This document shows, in pieces, positions 50,005-61,839 of a stretch of DNA of 64,000 nt. The position numbers were made by a program, and so were the translations under genes. A model generated the notes under the pieces. It saw nothing but the letters and a program-made list of their open reading frames with translations, had not been told where the DNA came from and made no database searches. Numbering within the stretch: position 1 is the first letter of the stretch; each line of letters starts with the position of its first letter. The DNA comes from Atrichornis clamosus (taxonomy: Eukaryota > Chordata > Aves > Passeriformes > Menuridae): contig WBMZ01003252.1 of the NCBI GenBank assembly GCA_013400975.1, positions 16,865 through 80,864 of the forward strand, written 5' to 3'.

Positions 50005-50470
50005 GAGTTCCGCTTGTAACCAGTGCCACTTCCAGTGATTTACTGTGTCCACTTTTGACCACTGTCCTTAAAAACAGTTGTAGATTATTGGGAGAGCAGA
50101 GGTCAGAAGAGAATGAAAATGATCAGAAAGCAAGACCTTTGAATGAAGAGTGTGGGTATGGTGGTTATTCTATGTAAAAGTAAAGAAGACTGAGAGAGAA
50201 ATGATAGCAGCTGAGAGATATGTAAGAGAAAGTGAATAATCTGTATGACAAGCCCAATGTGGATAGGACAAGAAGTAATAACTTTGAGTCACAGCAAGAG
50301 GGATTTGGGTTAGACATTAAGAAAAAACTTGTAATTATAAGGAAAGTTAAGCACTGGAGAAGAACACTCACCTCACCTGTGGAGACTCTGGGATCTCCAC
50401 CACTGGGAGATTTAAAGAGCAAGTCATGCAGATATCTTTCGGGCACATTAAAGGTCCTGCTATTTACACG
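50005..50470 (+). mobile_element. CR1 LINE 3' fragment
   Basis: CR1 order can be followed from TTTACTGTGTCCACTTTTG through GGGAGAGCAGAGGTCAGAAG, GAATGAAAATGATCAG and GAAGACTGAGAGAGAAATGA. Then come GGATAGGACAAGAAGTAA, GAGGGATTTGGGTTAGACA, TTAAGAAAAAACTTGTAA, GGAAAGTTAAGCACTGGAG and CTGGGATCTCCACCACTGG. The 3' terminal octamers are gone. The copy is 5'-truncated with a broken frame; the 93-codon minus-strand ORF over it is a shadow. Confidence 0.8.
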
Positions 50471-51999
50471 GACTAACTGGAAAAGAGAGTCCTGTTTCCT
50501 GTGTTTCTAAGTTGTACTATGTAACATGTACAGAGAGTGAGAAATGGTTTGTTTGTGTGAGAGCTACAGAGATCACCCACTTAATGTGTGGAAGTCATTA
50601 ATGAAAAACAAGCTTAATGGACTGTCCAAAAATATTCACATTCATTTCAGTGTGGGGAGGCAATAATCTGTTGCTGAAGGAATTCCATTTTACTGACAGG
50701 AAGAGGACTAGGAAATTAATTCTCCCTGGAAATTTCCTTCTGTCTAGTAGCCAAGCCTGCAGGATGACTTTCCCAGGATTGTTCTCCTTCTACTTACAAG
50801 CACCTGCTAGGAAGTAGCTCACTGCAGACTGAATAGATGGGATGCTGGTGAATTTGTTCTTCAGGAGGACAGGAAGGAACTTGAAACCTCAGAGGAGGGG
50901 TTCTGTTGTGCTATGGCAGACCAGTTATTTAGAGCCTGCACTGAAGTCTACGCTCTTGAAAGACAACAGTGCTTTGAATTCTTCTGCAGACTGAAGCAGA
51001 GACTACAGGGCTGGAAAATGGCCAAGAGAAAGGACCTTTGCAGGGAAAGCGTGCCTTGATTCAGGAAGATGCATTTATTGCAATACTGAATTCAGGAACC
51101 ACTCCATCTTAAGAGCATTTTGCTTTCTGATGTGCTTTTGGAAACTTGGAGAGCAAACTGACATGAGATCCAGTCCATCCACATGAAATAATCAATGTTG
51201 GTTTCATGGGCCTCATGCTGTAACCACACCTGTGCACTTAGCAGAAGCACACAACGACTTGTTTCTTTCGTCTTTCTTCTTTAATTGCACCCTTCTTAGA
51301 TAACCTCAAACCAACATGAGAAGGACTCACAAACAAAGGGACAAGGGTGAGGAAAAGGTCTCTATTTTAATCAGAAAATTCACAAGTGATACAGGGAAGA
51401 CATGAAATTCAGTCAGGTGTTTGTGTATCTCTGGTTCAAGTGGATCCTCAAATATTCCTGTTCCCGGAGAAGTGTATCTTTTGGCCAGTGGCTGAAATGG
51501 ATGTAGTATAACCTTTGGTGCAAGCCTGGTGGAAAGACTGCACAACATTCTGTCCCCTTGATCATATGAGAAACTGGAGGAAAAAGTTTCCCTTCACTAG
51601 CTTCTTTTATTTTAAAGCACATAATCTATTCTGTGTCCCCAGGATTTTTGTCTCTGCTTTGTCTTGGAACCTTTCTCATGACTGTTTCTCTCATTTCCTC
51701 CTATTCTCCCAGTTCGTTTCCTCCTTCACTGAAGGAAAAACCAGTCCATTTTAAACAACCTACAACCCCTGCTTTTCCCAGTAGAAAACCCCACACCGCA
51801 TTCATCATGGGTTGTGGTCACACATTTGGGGGCTGGGTTTACTTAGGTTTACTTGGATGCCTTTCAACATAACAGGTTGGGAGGGCAGGGTTTTGGAAGA
51901 TGAGGGTCCTGTTTGTCAGTGTACCACAACACTGCTGCTTGAGTCGTGACTGCAAGAGATCTAGGAGTCACCCAGCAATGAGGATCTGGGGCCAGATTA
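50471..51999. other. Unique non-coding sequence
   Basis: Moderately GC-richer than average, with several 65-80 codon ORFs on both strands (51327-51872) and no domain. The doublet GGTTTACTTAGGTTTACTT near 51837-51855 is a small duplication. No exon pair accepted. Confidence 0.3.
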
Positions 52000-52140
52000 T
52001 TGACAGTTGCCTATAGAGCATTTTGTTCTTTGTGTTCCAGGGAGTAAATAGCACTTTGGGTTTCCGCTGACGGCCAGTCCTTCATTCGGGAGAGCGGAGG
52101 TGTGATATTACACTTCTGCTTTATCCAACTTGTCCTCCAA
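52000..52140. other. Small CpG-retaining segment
   Basis: Holds TTTCCGCTGACGGCCAG, CATTCGGG and GAGCGGAGG within 60 bp, unusual for the surrounding CpG-poor DNA. It also contains GATCTGGGGCC, a word seen in old sauropsid repeats. Could be an old repeat or a short regulatory element. Confidence 0.2.
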
Positions 52141-53683
52141 GTGGTAAATATGTGTGTGGGGGTATGCACATATGTAAAGAAAACTTAAAATAATTTATGA
52201 AGGCATTAAAAAATCCAAGATGCCATAATCTTTCTTACTAAAGAAAAAAAAAAAAACAAACCAGCACACCAAAAAACCCCTCCCACATATAAGCAGCTAA
52301 ACAGTACTGCACTTCAAAATACCCCTGGGAAAGAGGAAACCCTGCTGGACTTAAGTACACTAACAAACTTACATTGCCGTGAAACAGTGTATTTGAAGAC
52401 TTCAGCTAGATCAGCTACTCATAATATTCTCCTGTTTTGCCATCATATTATGATACAGGAAAACAGCTGTAAACCGTGATGTGAGAATGTATCCATTCAA
52501 AAAACTTTCAAGAGCCAATATATTAAACAAATAGCATGGAACATGTCTGAATGTTAGGAAGTGAAGTGCAATTTTCACTCTATTATTGAAAGTGAAGAAG
52601 TATTCATGCTTCCCTGCCCTACGTTTGTCCTGACCCCTTTACATCACCCATGTTTCAGAGGTCCACACAACTCTCTCTGCCTTAAGTTATCCTTAATCCA
52701 CCAATCCTGGCAACACTTTTTAACCCTAAACCAAAACCAATCAGCCAAATTAGAATGGTGTTAAGGTCAGGTAAAATTAGATGGACTTCATGGTTTAGAA
52801 TACAGGTTTCTCTTTGTGTTAAAAAGCAATATTTACGGTCAAGAAAGCTTTAAAATCCTTTTGTCAAGATAGTTGATCTACATTTACTGTCTGGACACCT
52901 GGTTTTGGATTGGAGTGTGGTGAGAATTGGTGTGCGTAAACTGTGAAGTGAAATATTTTTTCTCATTGAAATTATTTGACAGAGGCAGTTAAAGAATATT
53001 GTATTCATGCTGTAAAAAGAGGAGTTAACAATATACAGTATTTAACACAGTTAGGATGAGGTAGGGATATTGCACTGGAAAAACACTATTTCTTAATGAA
53101 GACTTACTATTGCCTTTGAAACTGAAATGTAAAATGATGCACTGATCTCACAGCATTCCAATATCAGATACAGATACATCTTAAAATATCCTCATAATAT
53201 CGTTCTTTCTACACTTTCTAAGGACACCTGTCCCCTGAATTGTCTATAAACTGGCCTCTTAACCCTTTAATAATATAAATATTCTCCCCAGACTCTCAAA
53301 GGTATTATGTAAAGAAAAGTACTTATTTTAATAACATGGCAGGCCTGGTTAGAACTGACAAAACCAAGAAATTCACAGCTGAGATTGAAACTCCATCTTT
53401 GAGACACCCCGTTGTGCTTTGTTGCATTTTAATAAGTGTTCATCTGACCCTCTGCCAGTTAATTATGGGGATCTTCAGAATTTTGTTCTGGCCCCCTTGC
53501 TCTTCAGTACTGATGTGCTTCTTTCACTTCTATTTTTAGGGACCTTAAGGTGAGTTATCATTGTTAACCTGCTAACACCCAGATCTATTTTGCCATTTTA
53601 GCTGATCCTACTAAAACAGCTTTGAGTCTTTTTGTCTTACCTCCCTCAAGTGCAAATTTGGACCTCATCTGAATGTCTTAATA
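52141..53683. other. Unique AT-rich sequence
   Basis: A-run near 52242-52255. The 67-codon ORFs at 52561 and 53336 have no domain. No repeat family recognised. Confidence 0.3.
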
Positions 53684-53743
53684 ATAAAAAAAAAAAAGAA
53701 AAAGAAAAAGAGAGAGGGGGAAAGTGAGACAGAGAGAGAAGAA
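53684..53743 (+). repeat. A/G-rich low-complexity tract
   Basis: Begins as poly-A, then (AAAAAG), then (GA)-rich with a G-run. Nearly pure purine over about 60 bases. Confidence 0.8.
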
Positions 53744-53892
53744 TCACAAAAAATCAGATCTCTTCTCTCCCCACCAACCTATTAAAAAGTAGCTCCAAGT
53801 TCTCAGTTCCATTTGATGAAAATCTATGTATCATTTTCAGTATGGCAAAAATAATTGAGGTAGTGGTGGATCTTATTTAGCAATATTCTTGA

Positions 53893-53910
53893 GGGATGGG
53901 GAGGGTTGGG
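53893..53910 (+). other. G-quadruplex motif
   Basis: GGGATGGGGAGGGTTGGG has four G-runs of at least three with loops of 1-2 bases, a textbook intramolecular G-quadruplex pattern. It is followed by T/G-rich DNA (53911-53960). No promoter or gene is associated. Confidence 0.6.
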
Positions 53911-54369
53911 TGTTTTTTTTTGTTTGTTTTGTTTAGGCTTTTTTTGTTGTGGTGGTTGGTTTACATTTGATTTCCCATTTGAAAATAAGAAGAGACTGTG
54001 AGGATACTGTGAATAGTCCCAGAGGTATTACCTCCCTTGTTCCCGTTTTAAGGTGCAGGAATTCCCTTTTCATACCTACACAGAAGTAAGAACAATATAC
54101 TTATCTAGGCAAATTTTAATTCAGGGGAGAGAGAAGGAAATAAAATCAAACCAAACAACCAAAAAAAGACTGTGGAAGAAAATGTTTCTTAGTACTTCCG
54201 GTACCTGATCTCTGCATCAAGATTTGTGGGTTAGTCCTGAAAGAGTCATGGATTGGAGAATGAATTAATTTCCTCTGAAATGTAGCCTGTCACCCATGAG
54301 GAAACATTGCTCTGCTTGGTAAAGTAAGGGAACCTCAGGACGGGACAGAAGTAAAATTAGACATCATTA
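53911..54369. other. T/G-rich low complexity, then unique sequence
   Basis: TTTG-type runs to about 53960, then unremarkable unique DNA. Nothing recognised. Confidence 0.3.
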
Positions 54370-54700
54370 AAGAACAACAAAAAATTCTGATTATTTGGAA
54401 GTTCATGAATGCAATGATGAGAGACACAGTTTTTTGAAACACTGTAGACAAACATTAATATTGTTATACTTGTTTGAAACAGTCGTCTGAATTTTCCCAG
54501 TTTTGTTTATCACTAGAAAAATTTAATGAATACTATTTAAGTAGTGGAATTTTCCCATTGAATGCAAATAATTTCAAAAGTTTATTTTCAGAATGTTTCA
54601 TGCTTGCCTTTGTCAGACAGCTGGTAGATGGAAAGGGTTTCAAAAATAAAAGAAAATTATATACGATGAATAACCAATTGCAGTAGATGCTAGGAGATTA
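54370..54700. promoter_or_regulatory. Candidate conserved non-coding element
   Basis: Complex AT-rich segment with AACAAACATTAATATTG, GAATGCAAATAATTTC (octamer-like ATGCAAAT) and GACAGCTGG words and no low-complexity DNA. A 70-codon ORF has no domain. Confidence 0.25.
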
Positions 54701-56336
54701 AATGTTTTTTTATTGTGAGGACATAATGCTGCTATAACCTAACCTTCTCCACCCCCACAGGGTAAAGAACACTTAATGAAGGAGAAGATGTTTTTATTAA
54801 TCTGTAGTCCATTTCTGGTCTATATAATATCCATTAGACATTAACTAGTAATTTCTTCCATCTAGCCCTTATTTTGGAGACTAAAATATTTTTTCAACTT
54901 TTGATAAGAAAAGACTGATAAATAGTTGACTAATACATATTTTCTATTTTATTTTTAATATAATCAGTAAAATTTTGACACATTTGTATTCTCTGTTACA
55001 TGGGAGGCCAATATACATTTTTGTTTAGAAAATCTTTCAAGACGTGCATTACTAGGAACTTCAAATTCCTTCTGTTCTTTGAATATCTGTCAAACTGTTC
55101 TTCTTAGAAGTAGTTTCCCTGGGTGTAGGGGAACTTTTCTGTTGAGAAGGTCATCCCAATGGTGGAAATCCCACTGGTGGGTATATGTTACAAAAAACAT
55201 GTTTTTCAGGTCATATTTTTCCTACAGTTTTCAAACTTCCTTCTCTCCCCACTCAGGAAATATTAGATTTCCCAGTAGCTGCTGGGATAAGCTCTTTGGT
55301 TTTACCTCTATTCCTAAACAAAGTTAATGCCAGCTTGTTGTCTTTGCTTTTTTAGGTTTGGTCCAAAGCTCATTTTCAGTTTACACTAAGATATCTGATC
55401 AGCTACTTAGATTTTTTAATTAAAATTTATTTGAAACAAAAATTATAGAAAGAATACCTTCTTATAGCAGAAAATACACCCTTAAAGCTAAGAAAACCCC
55501 TGCTTTGTGTTTTTGTGAACAAGAAAAGCAACATTCTGTAAGTCTGAAACATTATCAAATGAAGGGTTAAGCGATGGCATTGATTTTTATAACATTCTGT
55601 TACTTCAGCGAACTTGATCAGTAAGGCTGTGATTAACTTTTTTCTTTTTTTAACAAGAATCTAACTTTGAGTTTTGGGTTTTTTTTTTTTTTTATTTCTA
55701 AGGAGATTGGGTAAAAATATCCCAAAGTAAAGCAATTCTGCTCCTTACCCCTTTAGGACTGTGAACACAATGGGTCCTATGCTCATACTTGCTGACTGGA
55801 TATTACTGCTTTCCTTTGGCACATAATTTTATAGTATCTGTTGCTAGTCAACTGCTCTTTGATATGCAATTTTATAGTATCTTCTACCTGTTTTTTAGAC
55901 CTTTTTTACTGGTGTTGGTCAAATCAGGCATATAAAGCAAGAACATCAGTATGACAAGTTTGAGTTGAATGAAAATGAGTTGTTTATTAATTCTGCTGGT
56001 AAGTTCCAAGTCCATTGTTATGACAGATTTCTGTCACTTTTTTTCCAAAAGTTTGTTAGTCTGTGCTGGCTTGCACAAAGGGCTGCTAGACCCTGAACCT
56101 GCAGTCACATCTTCATGTCTGGGATCTTATTGACCTCAGCAAGTTTTTAAGCAGATGCTAACATCAGACAACCACGAACTTGTTCCAGGAAAATTTCCTA
56201 AGACAATCAGCTGTGGAGTTGCTGAGACATTTAGTTAGGCTGGAGGTCAGAAAATGCACAGATCATGCAAGTTTTTGTTTTCTATATGTCACAGTAGCAG
56301 TATCTGCCCACATGACCTTGGTGACAGTGTCCTCCA
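54701..56336. other. Unique AT-rich sequence
   Basis: T-run at 55678-55694. ORFs at 55079-55327 and 56180-56404 have no domain. No repeat recognised. Confidence 0.3.
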
Positions 56337-56352
56337 TCTCTCTCTCTCTCTC
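56337..56352 (+). repeat. (TC)8 microsatellite
   Basis: Eight perfect TC units. Confidence 0.9.
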
Positions 56353-58204
56353 ATTCTCTAGATCTGTACATAGGCTCTTACATGTGCACGCATTTACACA
56401 CTAGCATCATGGAGATAATTTACATACCAGTGTGTATATATATTACTACAAGTAAGCACTTGTGTCCTGACTGTGTTTATCAAGATTCTGGTTTGTTATA
56501 TACTCTTTGTTTGAGATGATCTGTTTTCTCCATAGGATTCTGGCCATGGCTTAGGTGATAAGGTGACTTATCTCAGCCATTTCACCTCATTAGGGTACAG
56601 CAAAAAAAGTGACACAAAAGTAAAAGAACTGGAAATTACTTAGTCCTTTGCATTAATAAATAAACACATAAGTAAATATGTTACATGCCCAAGAATCTTG
56701 GGTTTTTTGTTTTGTTTTGTTTTAGATTTTTTGTTTTCAATTATAGTGTGCTAGAGGTATCTGATTTTCAATTTTAGATCTGATTCCTTTCTTAAGCCAC
56801 AAATATAAATAAGAACACTAAGAAGTCAACTGAGGGCAACCTTATAAGAATAAAGTCTTTGTTTCTGGACTTTGGGCTAATAATTTTAGAGTTTTTTTTC
56901 TGTGAAAGTGATAAATGCAAAACTAACTTCCAAAACCCACTCACTTCTTTTACTTACCCAGAATATGATGGCAAGACAAAGCTCTAATAAACCAAACTGA
57001 AATAGGAACTCTGATCTCCTAAGAGCACTGGAACAAAGTTTGAATTAATCCCTGGTTAAATACAACCATTGTGTAATTAATAAAAATCTATCCAGAACAG
57101 TAAGCACATTCTGGAGTTAAGATTATTTTACTTTGCAATAAGGAACACCACTTTTTCAAAAATTAGTTGATCCCCACAAATAAATATTTTTGTTAATTTC
57201 TTTGAGTATTTTATATAAAAATGTGACGTATTTCCAACTGATACATGTGTAACAGTTTATTTAATCTATTTTTATTTTGAGCGCAGTTATCTATACAGTA
57301 TAAAATGCTCTTTGTGCAACAAAAAACTTGCCAGGACTGTGAGTTCTGACATAAATGAACTAGAATATGCTGTCATAAAATACTGAGTTTAGTTTATCAT
57401 GATACTTGTATTTAATTGTTAAAATGAAATTATGGTAAATATAAAGTTGGAACTAATTTTTGTAAACTCTGACTAAAACGCAGAGTTGGTAATTTGGAAA
57501 GCATCCCAATTATACCTGAGGGGTGAAGCAGGAGGATTAGAGATATTGAGTAAAAACCCACTGAACTGATCATTTTCCCCATTATATCCTTTCAAAAATC
57601 TGTAGTTCTTTTTTCTTATAAATTTAGTCTCTATAGTTTCTTTATAGACAAAAATTTCTTAAAGAAAATGTGACATCACTACGGATAGTTTCTTTAAGTG
57701 GTTCTTAAACTCCATTTGACTTTGTAAATATCTCTGAATAACAGAACATGCAGGGCAGGATCCAGCCAAATGCAGGAAATCCTGCTAGAGTTTATCAAGG
57801 TATGTAGCTGAAACTCAAACTTGGCCAAACTTCCCTTAAAAGGAGGCCAATGAGTCATCTTATTTTTAGCTCTCTTTTCGTCCAGACATTGGTTGGATGA
57901 GCCTTTGCTCCCCAATCCACATCTTTTTTTTTTTTTTTTAATTAGGATAAGAAGAAAATGAATTTTCAGATCACAAAACTGCCATGCAAAGTTCCATGTG
58001 GTTATTCCAAGGCCCTGCTTCCCTGACCATCTTGGAGATTCAGAAACTGATGAAAGGTGTTAAGTTGAAGTAACATATAAAAGCTGGGAATAAAATTTGC
58101 TAAACTGACCAGAGAAAGTTATAATTGATCATCTACATTCCATAAGACTTTGCTGAATAACTTGATGTTACTGATATCACCTGACAGAAAGGCATGTTGC
58201 ATAC
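56353..58204. other. Unique AT-rich sequence with a TTTTG run
   Basis: A (TTTTG) stretch lies at 56703-56723 and a T-run at 57925-57940. No gene or transposon recognised. Confidence 0.3.
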
Positions 58205-58219
58205 AATAATAATAATAAT
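58205..58219 (+). repeat. (AAT)5 microsatellite
   Basis: Five perfect AAT units. Confidence 0.9.
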
Positions 58220-59095
58220 TTTGTGTTTGTAAATCACTGTGAAGATGTCAATGCTCTATAAAGCATGCTTATTTTCTTGGTTTTTTTGTTGTTTACTTGT
58301 TTTTTGTTTTTTTTTTGTTAAGGATTGAATTTTTCTTTGGAGTTATAATTGTAGTCTACCTTATTAAGAAAACAAGACATTGGCCATGTTAAAATAAACA
58401 GTAATCAAAATTAAAATTTGCCCTTTGTCTGAGGTAAATTTTATGTTAATTTTATTTCACATGAAAAACTTCTTTTCCCCAAAAGAATATTCACAGACAA
58501 GGGATAGCACATCTTTATCAGAGAAATACACTTTTGAGGAGTAAGTTTGCATCGTAAGGACTCTTTCAGAGGTCTTGCTGCCCTGTCCAAAAGATGGTCT
58601 AGAGGCTAAAACAGAGGTCATCCCCCAAAGCCAACACCTCCTCCATAAGATGGGGCAGCAGCAACAAGGAGAATGCTGTACCCTCTATCCTGTAATGCAA
58701 ACAGGCTTTAAGATATATACTAATATTTAGAGAAAGAAATATTTACTGATATTCCCCATGCCAAATGCTGCAGCTGTAACTGTAAGACATGTGAAGCCAG
58801 CAAAGCAGCCAGCTCCCTTCCTGAGTGTTTTAATTTATTTTTTTCTCTTCTAACTGTACCGTGTGACTGCTTTTCTGCCTAAACAGCTCTAAAGGGCTAT
58901 GAAAACTGAAGTCCTTCAAAGCTGTTAAATGTTTCCTCAGATTCACAATAAAATTCTGCATTATAGAGCTCCTAGTAAAATCTCTGAAGCATTGCAAGCG
59001 GTACTTACATAATTTTCCGTTAAGTCAGTATTTGTGTATTCAACACCTAGAAAATAAGGAAAGTGAATGTGGATAGGGAAGGGAAAAAACAAAGG
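58220..59095. other. Unique sequence with a T-rich tract
   Basis: T-rich low complexity at 58275-58319. The section at 58740-58920 is complex and could be regulatory. No exon or repeat family recognised. Confidence 0.3.
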
Positions 59096-59154
59096 CGAAG
59101 GGGGAAGGGGGTGGGTGGGGGTGGAGGGGGGGTCAGACCAGGCNGAGGGGGGGG
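59096..59154 (+). repeat. G-rich tract with assembly ambiguity
   Basis: Long G-runs separated by single bases (for example GGGGGTGGGTGGGGG) make this the strongest G-quadruplex candidate in the window. It ends in a second run of eight G. The base at 59144 is n. Run lengths and the n should be treated as unreliable. Confidence 0.8.
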
Positions 59155-59248
59155 ATAGACAAACCCTTCCCTGAAACAGCCATGCAGCTATTAAACATAT
59201 GCCAAAGTAAACAATAGTGTGAGGGTCTGCCATAGCTTTGCCCTGCAG
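59155..59248. other. Conserved-looking flank of the next entry
   Basis: Complex sequence rich in TTAAAC and CAAAGTAAACAATAG-type (forkhead-like) words, ending in CTTTGCCCTGCAG at 59248, an acceptor-like site. Confidence 0.25.
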
Positions 59249-59530
59249 GTAGACGGCAGGCGGCACAGAAGGAAAGCAAATGGCAAGGAGAAGAGAAAGA
59301 CGGTACAGGATGTGGATGAGATGCCGAGCCCTGAGAGCATGAACGGCCTGATTGTGATCCTCAAGTCACACCATCAGCCATGCAAAACAGGACATACCTT
59401 TCTGGCTTGCTGGTTCTGTCGGCTGAAACAAAGCAGTCCCATTCTCAGCGGGAGGCCAAATCAAAATGAAATTTTATTTAGTCTGCACTGTCCCCAGATT
59501 GGGTTTCAGAATGACTGCTTTAGGAGATAG
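59249..59530 (+). other. Coding-looking segment or conserved element
   Basis: After an acceptor-like CCCTGCAG, a frame stays open to a stop at 59530. The first 45 or so codons use G/C third positions (AAG, GAG, CTG, GTG, ATC, AGC, GGC), unlike the AT-rich neighbourhood. They read as a basic stretch followed by an acidic one (for example KEKRKTVQDVDEMPSPESMN). Seven CpGs are retained. Against a gene: no donor of quality is visible downstream, no domain is recognised, and the composition decays to AT after about 59480. On the minus strand CCAGAAAG|GTATGT (exon end 59398) is also a good donor, so exons could lie in either direction. An ultraconserved-type non-coding element is the main alternative. 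Confidence 0.25.
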
Positions 59531-61199
59531 CATGGATGTGGCTGATGCATGCTTTGCATATGAAACTGCAATAGAGGGGGAAAAAAAAATCTACATAATC
59601 AAAAAAATCTGTGCTGTGTGCATGGCAAAAACCCCTGGACGTTAGTGAAGCAGCTACAAAGGATGTTTTAAAAAATGACCTTCCTGAAGAAAATATGTGC
59701 ACTTGTGCTCCGCAAAACTATTTTCAGTAAATATATAATAGATCATTTTACATGTAGTTATTCAGAAGCTGCCCTGAGAGACTGAAATATAAAACAATTT
59801 TTCATCTATTTTTTCTTTTAATCATGGAGCAGAATTACAGTTTGGAAACAAATGAAGAGAAAATGTTTATCTCGAGAGGATTTCTGTGTCTTGCAGTGGC
59901 TGGGAGTGATTGCACCTCAAAATCCTCTTCAGTTTAATGTTTTAAGTCCCTGTTTCCTAGAGTACCTAAAGAAAGGCCTACTGCAGTAAAGAACATCTGC
60001 TTTTTGTACCACTGATCTAATGCATTCCACCTTGCACTTTTAAGAAAGGACCCATTCTTTGATTAGACACACTTAATTTTACAGACTATTAATAAATAAA
60101 AAAGATCATCAACTGATCACACAGTATTTTCATTAGAAGTTAGAAATAACTTACAAAGGCAAGGAATAGTCTGCCGAAAATGCAGGGCATACACCGTGTA
60201 ATGCCTTTGTTGTCAGTTATGCTGCAAATGAGATTTTCAAATAGGATTTGCAGAGGCAGGGCAGTGATCAACACATTGCAACATCCAGGAAAGGGAAGTT
60301 GAGCACAGTATTCTGTGAAACAAGGGGGCAGAAGGGAGCCTGTTTGTAGATACGTATTATTACCCATAGAAAACACTTATCACTGCTTGATTTTGCTACA
60401 GCAGCTACTTGGAAGTAGGTGATACCAATAATTTTGTAAGTGCACATCTGTGTGGGCACGTGTGTTTGTATTTATCTGTGTGCAGGGCATGTAAGCCTGT
60501 AGTCTGTGCACATGTACACGATTGATGCTTACACTGTAAAAAAGCAAAAGGTAGCACAAACAATACATGTTTTCAATTGACAGATATTTCTCTGCTGGAA
60601 CAAGCAGTGCTAATACAGTGCTTTATAACTCTATAGCATATGGACAGGCAAAGAATGGGAAGGAAAAGAACCCCAAAAAACTAAACACCATAAAATCTTT
60701 CAGAATGCAAAAATGCAAGATCCCAAATAAACAGTATAGATAAAAACTTGCAGCAGTAATGAAATACAGTGCAAATCATTCACACAATGTGCTTTCACAC
60801 TGCAGTGACGGAAGTCAGTGACAACAATGCAACCATGTGCAGATACTCCTTGGAGAAATAGTTGAGCAAATTTTGTAATTCTGTCTCCTGCGTTTTGTGG
60901 GGTGAGTTTGGGACTTGCTGGAAAAAAATATATGAGAATATTGGTGTTTTAAAAATTAAACATTGGACATTATGGAAGGTAACTTCCTAATGGATTCTAT
61001 TGCTATTTAAAGCTAGAAATCCATAAGGAGCACAGTGAAAAATACAACATTTGTTCTCCTTATGTCTTGGAACAACTGTTTTTATATTTGTAATCTTCCT
61101 AACTGTTGTTCCAAACAAGATATTCAGATAGTCCCTAGCCTCATGCTGTATCACATTTATTCTGATGCATATCTTATAGCAAAGCTTCATCTGTATTGA
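59531..61199. other. Unique sequence, partly conserved-looking
   Basis: The parts at 59530-59580 (ATGCATGCTTTGCATATG, octamer-rich), 59840-60130 and 60560-60850 are complex and may hold regulatory sequence. ORFs on the minus strand (60140-60568, 60987-61190) have no domain. Confidence 0.25.
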
Positions 61200-61839
61200 A
61201 TTAATTTGATTTTTTTTGAGTGCTATTATTTTTATAAATGCTGCTTTTTTTTTTGCTTTTTTTTCTCACAGAACTTCCCACTTTAGGGAAAAAGAAAGAT
61301 GTGATTGCTTTAAAAATAGAAGACCAAATACAAAGCTAGTATTCCCAAAATTCAATGCACCTGGCGTTCACTTTATACCTAATAAGCATCCGTGAATATG
61401 CAAATGTTCAATGTCTCTAGTAACCTCATTAATTTATTCCTCAGGCAATCAAAGAATGTGAACCAGTCCTCTGCTACTAATACTGGAAGTGGTACGCTGC
61501 TCAGCATTGCTAGAATAATCTGAAAGCACATTCTGCATATTGAAAAACTGTTTCATCTTTCCTCCTTTTTTTGCCACTGTAATTCAAACAAAGACTTCCT
61601 ACCTCAGTTTACATAGCTGACAGCAAAAGTTGAAAAATGCCAAAAAATAATTAAGACATATATATCTATACATGTATGTATGTATATCTCCATGTGCACA
61701 CATGCACACTGGGAAGATAAATAGTTTATAGAGATCACAACAGAATTACAGTTTGAAAACCACCTGAGTTTTCTTATTTATTTATTTGGAGAGGGAGAAG
61801 CTTGGGCAGGATGGGGGGGTGAGGGAAAAATGACCTGCC
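61200..61839. other. Unique sequence with low-complexity pieces
   Basis: T-runs occur at 61240-61266. Alternating TA/TG DNA lies at 61656-61690 and continues as CATGTGCACACATGCACAC. A G-rich patch lies at 61790-61825 (GATGGGGGGGTGAGGG). No gene recognised. Confidence 0.35.

Noticed and set aside
50165..50446. 93-codon minus-strand ORF
   Set aside because: It lies antisense to a recognisable CR1 fragment.
52070..52079. GACGGCCAGT, identical to part of the M13 universal primer
   Set aside because: A 10-base match without any neighbouring vector sequence is chance.
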